Of a stretch of DNA of 64,000 nt, positions 44,306 through 55,124 are shown one piece after another. Numbering within the stretch: the first letter of the stretch is position 1; every line of letters begins with the position of its first letter. The notes under the pieces are model-generated. The model saw only the letters and a program-made list of their open reading frames with translations. It did no database searches and had not been told where the DNA came from. Source of the DNA: Ramazzottius varieornatus (taxonomy: Eukaryota > Tardigrada > Eutardigrada > Parachela > Ramazzottiidae); assembly GCA_001949185.1 (NCBI GenBank), contig BDGG01000001.1:8688721-8752720 (forward strand). Reading direction: 5' to 3'. The position numbers and the translations under genes were made by a program.

Positions 44306-47300
44306 TCAAGAACAGTCGGGAAGGACAGGCGCTACAGCCCATCCTCCGGCTGAAGGAAGGCTGCCCTGATTTGGGCGTGGCTGACAGTCCAGCGATTCCT
44401 GAAAGGGTAGAGTAAAGGCTGCTGGGGCATAACGGTGGTCAGGAAGCGGTACTGGGTAGCAGCTGTTGATGTACTGCGTGGGAGGGCCGTGAGGATGGGA
44501 CATGATGGCTTGTCCGTTGTGGCCATATCCGTTTGCAGGAGCGCTGTACTCATCAGACTTCTTGGCGTAGTAATAGCGAGGAATCCAGCCAGTCATCGGC
44601 TGGCAGACTGTGGCCACCGAGACGGGCTCGTTCAAGTACTGGCTAAAGTCTTCCTGCTCCACATTGCCCCGCTGCTTGACAAAGTGGCCGCTGGCCTCGG
44701 CTTCGTCGCTGCCCACCTGACCGATGGCCAGGTCGACATTGCAGTTGAAATAATCGTTGCTTTGTTGGCGCAGGAGACAATGCTCGCGAGCGCTCATCGC
44801 TGTCATGTCTGCCAAAAAGGATGTTTTTTTTATGTCCACATTTTTTTAAAATCTGAATGTTTTGCTCGAAGACCGTTTCTGAAAAAATCGACTGCCTCCG
44901 TTTTATCCTGCTTTTCGTTGGCTTTTTTCTACGATATTTCATTGGATTGAAAATCGAATTTACGACGGTTTCGTGTCCGTTTTTCGGTACGAATGTTTTA
45001 TTTTGTATTTACCTGGCTTGTTAGGGTGGCCGAGCCTGAAGCTTTCTGCTTCGAAATGGCCAGTGTGAAGATATGGCCTGTGAGGCGATGCCGCTGACGT
45101 CAGATGAGGGTTAGCTGTTTCCGATGAAGAGTCGTAGGAACTACCGGTGGACAAGGAGGATGTGGGTGTGCCGACGTCACGTTCGTTGGGCACAAAGCCC
45201 ATGTTGGTGTGTGGGCTGTTGCTGCTGCTGGTCGTCGCCATTTTCTGACCCTTCTTTCCCTTCGCCGCGCCACGTTTCTGGCTCGCTGTACCGCCATCGT
45301 CGAACTTGTCGGAGAGCTCGCTGGCCGAGCGCTTGGCACTTTTGCGACGACGGGGTTGATACTTGTAGTCCGGGTAGTCACGCTTGTGCTGCAGTCGAAG
45401 CTTCTCGGCTTCCAGGATAAAAGGCTCTTTTTCCTTGTGCCCAAGACGTCTGCAAAGTGGAGAATGGAAAAATATTCGATATCTTCTGGTCCAATAGATC
45501 CAAATTGAGCGCCTAATGCAGTGTTGCTTATTTGGGAGCTGGCCAACAAAGTACAAAAGATCGTTGATCAAGTGGCGCACTCTATCTGCCAACAACACAG
45601 TGAGCGTGCGCCACCTGGGTAAGCAATCAAACTTTACAAGGTCGTTTTTTTCCCCGTGGCGCAGGCTTCAGCTAATAACACTGACGACGTACGCCACTTG
45701 GTGAAACACGAAAAGACTCGAAAAGATCGTTTCTCTAAGTGGTGCACGTTTTCAGCCGACAGCAATGTTAACGTACGCCACTTGAGAAAACAAATTTGTC
45801 GAGTTTGTTTGCCAAATTCTTGTATATTCCCCTTCACTGCCACGCCCATCATTTCCTCCTCTTGCGACCTAGATTTAAAGCGCTTTTTCTCTGTGATCCT
45901 CTATCGATGTAGAACGATACACGGTTCACTGCTTTCAAACTACGCCCATTCAAAGCAAGAAAATAATTCGCATCGTCATTTCGATAAATTTCCCCAAAAT
46001 TTAATCCAGCGAAGAATTTTATGATATATACTTGCAGAATTATAAAAGAGAGCAGCGTAAAGTTTCACACAGCTTGCTTTGCACTGTAGCTGTTCCGATC
46101 TGTGTAAATAATTACGGCTGCCTGCGTGGAAAGATTAGAGGGAACCTTATATGGTGCTGTGTCATCTGCTGTTGGCTCTACACGACAATGCAAAATATTC
46201 GCATTTGACAATGCCTATACGCCCATTGATGTCGCCAAACCTGCTCGCAATGTTTGGCGACTTCGTGTGCCTTGCAATCAAAGTCTACTAATCCCCCTAA
46301 ATGGATTAATCTTTCTGCATCAGCAAGAAAGTCCAAGATTTACTCGCACCTTCTCGCATTTCTGCCCATTCAGCACAGACATTCGACAACCACTTCAGGC
46401 AATAATAAAGACCCATAAGGTCCAAATTAAGCCCATTCGCCAAGAAAGTTGTTAATCCGGTTGGAATGTAGCTTAAAACTTCGAATACGATAAAAACAGG
46501 GAGCTCGGCAAACTGAACAAGATTGCTGTACCAAGTGGCGCACTTTGTCGGTGTATTCTGTGGCAAGCGTGCACCACTTGAAAAAAAATATCCAGGAAGA
46601 ACCGTGCAGCGGCCGTTTTCAACACAGAAAACTCAAGTCAAAGTTGAGATTGGCTAACCGTACGCTATTTGATGGTCGAACCATCTCTTTTGGTCCCGTT
46701 CTCCGTTTTCCCTAAGATCGAAGGGCGGAAAGAAATTCTGGCACCTTTGGGGGTGGGATAAGAAGGTGTTAATCGGATGACACGCATATCTGGTTAGGAA
46801 GTAAGCGTGACGCCTAATGGGTAAAGCTGGAGCAATACCTGTTATTGGTCACGGTACAGTCGCGCTTTGTCAATGACCCTTGCAATGACCGCCTATGACC
46901 TTTCCATATGATAAAAAGTGGCCTGTCCAACGCTAACTACTATTTGTTTGTCGACAAAAGCAAAAAACCGCCCCATTTCACCTGTATATAAAAGGTAGGG
47001 AGGAGTGCAGAAGATATAATTACAGGAGCGATCTAGATCAAGCCGCGCAGAGACACTTCAAACGGGCGAAATGATCGATACACGTGTGACGAATTATGTA
47101 TCATTGAGATGGACAAGCTGTAATTAGTTGTTGCTTGACACTGTGATTTAATGGCGCGCGTGCACCACTTTTCACCCCTTTTCTAATCTACTTCGTGATA
47201 CGCATACATCTTCAAACTTTCGCGAAGGGCCTTCGGAAAACCCACCCACGATAGACTATATGTCCGAGGATGACCAGAAAACGCCCATGTGGGAAACGCC

Positions 47301-49137
47301 CTTTCGCATCTCGTTGGGCAGAAAATGTCCAATACACTTTGCGTAAAACTGTCGAGGTTTAACTAAAAATATATTTATCCTTTATGAGTAGGCATTCAGT
47401 TTTTGAAATTAAGCTAATTCTAGGAGAGGATCTGTGGGCGCTTGCAGTATGCCTATAATGATTAATGGTCAAGTGGTGGCGCGCTTCGCTCATCTTAACG
47501 ATCTTGTCCATGCGCAACTTTCCATCGAACATTTGGACGGTTATTACGGTTCGGCGGCAAGTCATTCAGATCAAACGCCAAGACGCAAGTGTCACTTATT
47601 TATGACTTAAATGTGCGTCAGTCGCGATCGCTGCATTTCAGTCCATACAACATCCTTCAAGAACAAATTTAAACTTGCGCTGTTTATTTGCCTTTGCAAC
47701 TTCCAGCTTTTCCACGCACTTGCCGTCAGTTAAAAGACGGTCGCAACATCTTTCAAACTTTCTTGCATGGCAAGAGTATCAATCATACACACACGTGTAT
47801 GCCGCTTATCTTAATTGTCAGCCTGGAGCTCGATGAACAAGCTCGACGAGATGTCTTCGAGATGGCGCAGGCAGTCAATCTTATTGCTCGGAATCGAGCG
47901 CTACTTGGGAAACGATCAAACTCAACAAGACTGTGTTTATAGAGTGACTTTTTGGTATTATTGCATGGCAGCCTGCGCGACTTGGAAAAACAATTATTGC
48001 GAGGGTGTCTCTCAAGTGGCGCACATTATTAGTACCTTCGGTTGGATACGTGCGCCACTTGATCGAAACAACCATGCGAATCTTGTTTTTCCAAGTGGCG
48101 CGCAATGTCAGTGTTATTGGCTCGGAGCGTGCGCCAGTCCGAGCAACGATCTCGTCGCGTTTGTCTGTTTAGGTCTCATTTGCGAAAATGTTTCGATGGA
48201 CATTTGAGGTTGCAATGGGCAGTGAAGCGAGCCGAGCTTGAAGACATGTGGCAGAAATTAGCGCGTCGTCAACGATGGCTCGGTCTAAATCGAGCTCACG
48301 CTTTACAGGCCAACAGTTCAGCATGTCAAGCTAGGAGGAATATCCTTTACGACATCCTTCACCCTACTTTTTCCTCAGAAATGCCTACCGCGCTTCGTTA
48401 CTTTCAATTACTTCCGACGCGCTCGGGGCATAAAGTTCTGGAAAATATTTCACACAAGAACTTACTTCCAGAAGAGACCGAGGGTCTTGGAGAGCTCGGC
48501 ATTGTGAAGGTGTGGTTCTCTCTCGGCCAGCCGTTTCCGTGCAGCTTGCGCCCAGACCATGAATGCATTCTGAAACAAAAGGAAAAATCTCTCGTTATAG
48601 TGCAACCTGGTACCACAGCACCACCTCAGAAATTCAAATCGAATTCTGTGCCAGCGCATACGGCGTAGTGAAACAACCTGGCCACTTTTTTCTACGGTAT
48701 CTTGTGACAATTGTTCTACTGTACCACCTGACCAGTTTCAGAAGATATTCTAAACGTGCAGGCCTCATGCAGCGTATTTGTACCGGGCGAAATAATACAG
48801 TGAAAATTCGAAGGAGGAAGTGGAACATGACTATATTATGTCGGCGGACTGATCCGTTGAGGTCGCAAGACGCTTAAGCTGTAAATCTTACCGAGGAAGT
48901 AAAGAGCTAGGAAAACGTGGTGGTTGTTGCACTTACCATGGGTCGTTTGACGTGGGTACGGGGTTTGCCGGTGGCTGTCTTGCGTGGTGGAATGGGAATG
49001 GCTTTCCAGTCGCAGGCATCGAAGAACTTGTCCACCGCTTCGCTGACCGTGCTGACCACCGGACTCATGGAACATCCCGAGTCGAACAGGCCGGCCGTAT
49101 CGTCTTCACCAAGCGGCCCATCGTGCAGGTCATTCAT
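44306..49137 (-). CDS. SoxE: SoxE-group HMG-box transcription factor (Sox8/9/10-like)
   Basis: Exons 49137-48937, 48569-48466, 45449-45013, 44808-44306; 414 aa. The HMG box binds bent minor-groove AACAAT sites. It starts HVKRPM, then [20 protein letters not shown], then [15 protein letters not shown], then [20 protein letters not shown] followed by RRRKSAK. The WAQAARxxLA and [11 protein letters not shown] wording and [10 protein letters not shown] ending define SoxE. A SoxE-type dimerisation-like stretch ([17 protein letters not shown]) precedes the box. The box is cut by two introns: after RPM and after LGLFWK, the second being 3016 bp, by far the longest here. The C-terminal half is Pro/Ser/Tyr-rich, as expected for transactivation. 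The start at 49137 follows a 3' splice site, so a 5' UTR exon is likely. Confidence 0.95.
45569..45785. repeat. Foldback repeat family A, 3 units in tandem
   Basis: Units start at 45569, 45653 and 45734 (about 80-bp period). The outer flanks GGGAGCTGGCCAACAAAG and TTTGTCGAGTTTGTTTGCC mirror each other across the array. Confidence 0.85.
46531..46580. repeat. Foldback repeat family A, 1 unit
   Basis: Preceded by GGGAGCTCGGCAAACTGAAC; core CCAAGTGGCGCACTTTGTC...GGCAAGCGTGCACCACTTG. Confidence 0.8.
46871..46994 (+). promoter_or_regulatory. GGTCA half-site triplet and TATA-like box
   Basis: CAATGACCC, CAATGACCG and TATGACCTT occur in a row at 46871-46902, giving three direct TGACC(C/T/G) half-sites like nuclear-receptor sites. 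TATATAAAAG follows at 46985. Position inside the long SoxE intron suggests an enhancer or internal promoter. Motif occurrence alone is weak evidence. Confidence 0.25.
47858..48141. repeat. Foldback repeat family A, cluster of about 4 units
   Basis: Two decayed units (about 47858-47909 and 47941-47985) and two good units (48012-48061, 48091-48141) in the SoxE intron. A CTCGATGAACAAGCTCGACGAGATG flank lies on the left. Confidence 0.75.
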
Positions 49138-50760
49138 CTTCCACAGAACCAAGTCTGGTGCAGATACAAAAACAGTCAGTTGGGGAGCGGCCGAAAGAGG
49201 AAACTTAATTTTTTGAGCTGAAGGGAAAACGTGATCGATTTGGCAAGAATTTACCACGGAAGGGGGTAATCTTTCTGGCGTGGAAAAAAACGCTTGGCGA
49301 TCCGTAACACAAATAGAAAAGTGCGAATGAATAGCTTCGATTGAAGTTACTTGATCAAAGAGGCCGTAGAGTGCCAGTGGATTGTAAAGAAAACAAATTT
49401 GAGGCGTCGGTGGAGAGTGGAAGGGCGGAACCATCCGCTTAGCTGCTCTTCTCCACATCGCACTACCATCAAGCATCACGCCTGACAAACATCACTGATA
49501 GCCAATCCGCACAGTCGTCGGACACTACCGAGCAACGATAACCCAACCCTACTACCAACACCAAGCCATGTTGCCAGTTTCACGACGAAACCCGACAAGA
49601 TCGTTCTTTCAAGTGGCGCACACTCTCAACAATCAATTTATTATTAGCTCCTCTGCCGGTTATCCAATGTATCTACAAGATGATACTCGTAAAATGACGA
49701 TGTATACTCTACCATGTCCGTCTCATTTCAGCGTCATTGACCGCGGCGGAGGACTTGCCATCAAGAGATCCGACCTTTGCTTCCAGTCGCAGGCGAGTCA
49801 AGAACCACATGACCAAAACAGATGAGTACAATCATTGTATATTTTGTTGTCGGTTTCTCCGTTGGTGTATTTGACTTTCTTATATATTTCTTCCTTGGGC
49901 AAAACGATGGCCAGCGGAAGACTTGAACGAAGAATCGCTACTGTAACATCTGCAGGCTTTACGTCCAACCAAGGGGAGAAGGAAGAAGAAGCGTGTTGCG
50001 GCGCACGCTGACACTTGATCGAGGCGATGGACCAATTTCAAATTTATGATTGCGGCATGTTCCGACGTTACTCTTGTATGTCATGGACATATTAGGCACC
50101 ATGAGCCAAGAGTAACTGGACGAAAGTCAACACATGCAAAGTGTAGCCGCGGTTTCTTTTCATGTTTGGACGGATGACGAAATCAGAGGCCACTTGCCGC
50201 CGTCATATTCATCATCTCTTCCAACATTCAAAACTCCCTACACAAATTATCAACACATGTTCGTTCTAATATACTTCCACCATAAAAGACGAGCCGCCGC
50301 GCCTTGCGTCCATCACCACAGATGTTACAAGTTACATGATCTAAAGCCTCAACCTCCGACACACAAACACACTTTTCACATCACTCCCAAAGAATAAACT
50401 TTACCTTTTCCATCCGTCAATGCACAGCAATGCATAACAATTCACACTAAAAAACACTTCAAAAAAGAATCTGTACAAAACACGCCATCAGAATCACATG
50501 TGGTAAGTCTAGAGACAATATACCGGTACAGATCACAAACCTGCATACAGCAAGCCATGCCCGAGCAATGGCGGAGCAGTATCCAGTTTCGTGCAACGCC
50601 ACACATCTCACGGACCTGCATACAGCAAAATGCATATTCAAGATGCCAAAACTGTACGCAGTTCGTGCAAGACCGGTACATGAATTTTGTGGACCTTCCA
50701 ATCACTTCGAATAAAACAAAGAATGAAAAAAATATTGTGGAAGCTTACAGAGGAATGTTT
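49138..50760. other. SoxE upstream region and ATG7 3' flank
   Basis: 1.6 kb with no supported gene. A lone family A arm (TCAAGTGGCGCACACTC) lies at about 49610. A family B copy lies at 50538-50635. SoxE 5' UTR and promoter are expected on the left part. Confidence 0.4.
50538..50635. repeat. Repeat family B copy
   Basis: AACCTGCATACAGCAAGCC and GGACCTGCATACAGCAAAA occur about 75 bp apart in direct orientation. Confidence 0.5.
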
Positions 50761-53700
50761 TCAGCTAGAAAGGCTGTCGTTATCGCTCAAATCCCATATT
50801 TCCGTATTTTCCGATTCTTTGTGGAGTTCAGTCAGACCGGTCAAGTCTTCGAGCAACGAAGCGGATCCGTTGAACACCTCGAAGAGGAAGTCCTGGCCTC
50901 GTTGCTCGTAGTTTGTGAGAATAACTTCCGAGCAGGCCGTACACTTGTCAAAGGCGGTGGTGGCCGGAAGGACAGTGTTGTGCGTGGACAAGAAGCCCCG
51001 CATCTGGTGCGGAACGATGCCCAACGGCGATTCCACATCGTCATCTTCACTGCCCTTCGCATCAAACGGCGCATACGCCCTGTTTTAAAAAAAACTCAAC
51101 TGACTTGAGTTCACATCCCACACCAAACGACCCTTTCGACAAAATCGAAAATTGTTCCAAAAACACTTACTGATAAGTAGAAAAACCAGTCGAAATAGGT
51201 TTGGACAAACTTTGATTTGGGAATCAAATTAAACTTCGGAAAGGTCCAGATCGAGACCATAAACTAGAAGATCTCGAGTGTTTAGCCAAGCAGACCTTGG
51301 AGCTCGGGGAAAAAACCGCCACAAAACTGTTTACCCCAAGTTGCGCTTGTCGTCGGTGTTGCCGACTGGAAGCGTGCGCCACTTGGGAAAGCCAGGAATT
51401 TGTTTACTTTAGGTTCCGTTTAACGTTCCGTAATTTGAAAGGTAAATAGCTAAGTCCATGGAGTAATATAGAATTTACTAACCCTTTGGGATGGGTAAGT
51501 AGGGTGACGAGGAGCTCCACGGCCAGTGCCGAGGCAATCATGGCGACGCCAGGCCTCGTCACCGTGCACTGCTGATCCAGTGTCCGGTCCTTGGTGGAGT
51601 TGCCCGGTGCCACCACATCGTTACAGAAGTAACAACCTAACTGCCGATACTGGGGCATTTTCGCTGCCACACGTTGGCTAACTCGCATGCCGTGCCTCAT
51701 AACCAGAAAGGAATCGAAGCCCAGTGCAGCGTTGATGACAATCTACAGCGAACATAAGCGGGAGCTCGACAATCACACTCGATAAAACTGCTACCCCAAG
51801 TGGCGCAACTCTACGGTATTAACGGCTGGAAGCGTGCGCCACTTCAGAACACAATCGAACTCGACGAGATCATTTATCCAAGTGGCGCACATTTCCTATG
51901 TTCTTGGTTGGTAGCGTACGAAACTTGGAAAAAGATCTTATCGAGTTTGCTTGGTTTTGGACTCACGTACACTTCCAGCCGCTAACATTGTAAAGGTGGT
52001 TAACACTGAAAAGAGGCGATTCTGTCCAGTTTGTTCGCCTACGTTCCAAGTATGTTATTATCGTGACTGATCCAATATGGAAAAACACGTAGGAGAATTC
52101 ACCAACCTTTTCTTTCGCGGCAGCAATGACCGTGGGTAACCACCGACTTTCCCGAGTGTCCATCAGTAGAAACACCACATGGCTTTCGTCGATCAGCCGC
52201 TCAAGCTGGGTGATGGTCTCTACGACTTCCTTCCGCATGCCGGTAGGAACAGAATGACCGGGCATGGGAATGTTCATCTGGACACCCCGAGCGTTCTGCA
52301 ACCAACCATCAGTTGAGGTTTTGAAATAAGCAAACTACCATACAATGGGCATATCCTGGGCGTAGCGGGAAGGAGAAAGGAAGACAGACTTACCACACCG
52401 GGATAAATTCGTTTGACCGCTTGAACAGCAGCTTGGGATTTTGGCAAGCCATTCTCGATACAGTCGTCGAAGGTGAAAAGGCTTTGTCGGACTGGGTTTG
52501 AGTAAGAAACGCGAGCGTTATCCACGAATGTCAAATTCATCATTCCCCAACCCTTAAAATACAGTATAAAAATACAGATCCACCTCAACAAACTCTACAC
52601 ATGAAACGACGAACCAAAGTACCCGGCTCAACTCGTGCATAGCCTGCTGAAACTCGCCCGTTCAATGCACCACTTCAATGAAACTTACCATCAAGCAGCG
52701 AGCGACGTTACAGCCTAGCGTCCCCGAGCCCAACAGCAGCACCTTAGTTCCATGAAGTAGTGTCAGGTCGAGCTGGGGTACCAAGCGCCACTTCATCAGC
52801 TTCAGGTTGAGGGCAACAGCCTGCTCGGCCAGTTTCTGCGGGTCCATCTGCGAACTCAGATCGACCATTCTGGGCTGTAGCCGGCCTTTCTCATCACGCT
52901 CCCATCCGACAGTCCGCGGTGTCTGAGGAATTTCTCGAACTGCAATTCAGAAAATGGTAACTGAAGAGCCAACATGAGTTACAAGCTGCGTAGACAAACG
53001 TCGACAAAGCCGGTATTTCCAAGCGACGCACAACACCGAAAGCGTACGCCGAAACAATCGAACTCGACAAGATCATTTTCCAAAGTTCAGCGCACGCTCA
53101 TCGCCAAAAAGACCGCAAACGTGCGCCACTTGGGAATAATCTTGCCAAGTTCTTTGGCTAGACTTCCATTTTGCTGAACAGGGAGATGAACCTACGTTAC
53201 CTAACCGTCACATACTTTGATCAGGCGTAAATACGACGCGCAAGTCCATAACGATACTGTGGTCGATGTCTGTTTGACCGTTCAGAACGCGCTTGCGGAG
53301 AGACACCAGCTGGATACGGTGATGTTGAGCATGGGAACGGACGTAGTACGCGTAGAGGGCGAGAATGTTTCGAGCGGGCCATCCTGGGTTGTCTTTTTGT
53401 GCTGAACCATCGCAGACACATAGCGTAATCTAAAAAACATTCCAGCGAGAGTATTAAAATTAGTAATGATGAAAATTGGTAAAAAAAGCAAACAGACTCG
53501 AAAAGATAATTTTCCCAAGTGGCGCATACCGTCAGCCATTAGTACTAGAAAAGGATATTTTCCAGTTTGTTCGCCGAGCCCTAAATTAGTAATACCATTC
53601 ACATATTTAGACACTATTTCAATGACATATTCGAACGGTTTCTGTGCGATGATAACTACGGAATTTCTTGCCTTTCCTGTTTTGCTCAGCAGAGCAGGAA

Positions 53701-54525
53701 GGTCGCGGAGATGGAAAAGTTCGAAAGAGGCATCGTCTTGATGGATAAGAAACGCGTTCTGTTCGTGCGAAAGTCTGTGGGAAAAGTCTGATATATTCTC
53801 TACACATTCTTTTGAGAATATTTTTGTGATTTCCAGGGGTTCCGATTCGTGGACCAGGGCGTCAGGGTAGACCACCGCAGGAAACAAGAACCAGTATCGG
53901 TAAACGTGCTTCTTCAAGTCAGCATAACCAGCCAGAAAAAAATTGGTCAGCATCGAAGGGTGCTCCAAAGCCTCTCCCGATGTTATAAGCGTCCACAGCT
54001 AGCAACAAGAAAACGTTTCGGAAGGGAAAACTCATCTAAATATAACGGAGAAGTTTCTTACGAGTGCGCCTTCTTGATCTGCCAACTGTTGTTTGTCACA
54101 GTCCCGAAAAGCTTCGATGGTGTTGAAGAGTAGCAGTTTTCCTTCAGCGGGGTATGTCAAGGTATGGCTATGTTGCTTCTCGTCGTCAAACGCGTCGTAC
54201 GTGACGTCCAGCCGTGAAGAAACGGTCGACGAATTTCCTGTCGAGAATTACAGAATCCTGGTTTACGTAACTATCATGCGCATGACATCATCACAGTCCG
54301 GCTGCTCAACACTATGCCATTAAACGTCATATGCCACTTGAAAATAACGTCCGGTCAGGCTAAGCTCCTGATACCTGTGGTGTATGAGCCAGATATTCTT
54401 TTCGCAGAGGCGTCCAGACCGAAGGTTTCCAGTTTCTTCTTGCTTAGGGTCATCCAGAAATCTACGGAAACGCAGGAGGCGAATAGTTCAAACTTCAAAA
54501 CGCGGGGACCAGGTTTGTCGTCCAT
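50761..54525 (-). CDS. ATG7: ATG7, E1-like enzyme of autophagy
   Basis: Exons 54525-54375, 54237-54062, 53998-53603, 53429-53216, 52939-52689, 52552-52394, 52295-52107, 51742-51483, 51079-50761; 704 aa, almost the human length. ATG7 activates ATG12 and ATG8 proteins by adenylation and thioester transfer. The N-terminal domain includes [15 protein letters not shown] and [16 protein letters not shown]. The adenylation domain has [16 protein letters not shown] (ATP-binding GxGxxG), [15 protein letters not shown] and [15 protein letters not shown]. The catalytic cysteine is in [14 protein letters not shown]. The zinc-site cysteines are GCYFC and the later CTAC. The C-terminal acidic tail EIWDLSDND, used to recruit ATG8 and ATG3, is present. 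All essential residues that I can check are intact. Confidence 0.97.
51335..51386. repeat. Foldback repeat family A, 1 unit
   Basis: CCAAGTTGCGCTTGTCGTC...GGAAGCGTGCGCCACTTGG in the last ATG7 intron; left flank GGAGCTCGGGG. Confidence 0.75.
51795..51928. repeat. Foldback repeat family A, 2 units in tandem
   Basis: In the ATG7 intron 51743-52106; left flank GGGAGCTCGACAATCACACTCG. Confidence 0.8.
53019..53133. repeat. Foldback repeat family A, 2 units
   Basis: In the ATG7 intron 52940-53215; the first is shortened, the second has loop CTCATCGCCAAAAAGACC. Confidence 0.65.
53514..53560. repeat. Foldback repeat family A, half element
   Basis: Left arm CCCAAGTGGCGCATACCGTCAGCCATTAG is present; the right arm is lost but the outer flank TTTCCAGTTTGTTCGCCGAGCC remains. 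Confidence 0.6.
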
Positions 54526-55124
54526 GGTACAGCAATCGCGATTTTCGGGTCACGCAACCGAGATCGAGTAGTAACGCGAGGACGTGTCAAGCTGAAATTG
54601 CGTCCAACCCCTCGGTTTGGACTGGAAGCTGAGCCTCAGCTTGCGCTGTCCGGTGATGACAAACGCCGTCTGGTTCTGGCTCATCAGGAAGAATTTCAAT
54701 CTGGAAGAAGGAAGACAATGGAAGAATTATTCTCTCAGTAAAACTGGTTTGGAAGGAAGGTTAAGAATCAAAATTCCCTGGGCCGCTCAGCAGAGGCGCC
54801 GGTCACTCTGTCTGCAGAAATGGTCAAGTGGGTAACTAACTTAACGGGTTACTTACCTCGCAGAAAGACGGAACTTGTGGTCCGGCCCCGGACATGGCGG
54901 ACAACCGAACCTTGGCCCCCAGGGCTAGAGCAGAATCGGTGACACGGCGGCGCCGTGACGGCGCTATGCCTTCTGCAAGTGCAAGGTAAACGATTTTCAC
55001 ATCCTTCTGGGAGATCAGAATTCGGAGATTCCTCGACGCACTCAGATGATTTGTCCAACGGTATAGCTGTTATCGTCTCTTGGTCTGCAACTGACGAGAT
55101 CTACGGATCCTAAAATTGGTGAGT
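54526..55124. other. ATG7 / TMEM214 divergent region with a possible upstream minus-strand ORF
   Basis: On the minus strand two exon-like pieces, about 54895-54857 and 54703-54557, join cleanly across a GT-AG intron. Two frames are possible. One gives RLKFFLMSQNQTAFVITGQR... ending RYYSISVA before a stop that is in frame with, and just upstream of, the ATG7 start. It may be a 5' UTR uORF of ATG7 or a small independent gene. On the plus strand a 33-codon ORF from the same DNA (MADNRTLAPRARAE...) ends at a GTAAAC donor. Neither is assigned. Confidence 0.3.

Larger units (their letters stand above)
45450..48465. other. Long SoxE intron inside the HMG box
   Basis: The 3-kb intron carries nine family A units (45569-45785, 46531-46580, 47858-48141), a region with GGTCA half-sites and a TATA-like box, and no supported ORF. 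Its size against neighbouring introns of 50-400 bp makes it a candidate for SoxE cis-regulation. Confidence 0.5.

Noticed and set aside
46126-46455. 110-codon open frame in the long SoxE intron
   Set aside because: No similarity or codon structure and it lies in an intron; treated as chance.
47074-47130. Short ORF (MIDTRVTNY...) downstream of the TATA-like box
   Set aside because: Only 18 codons with no following splice donor of quality.
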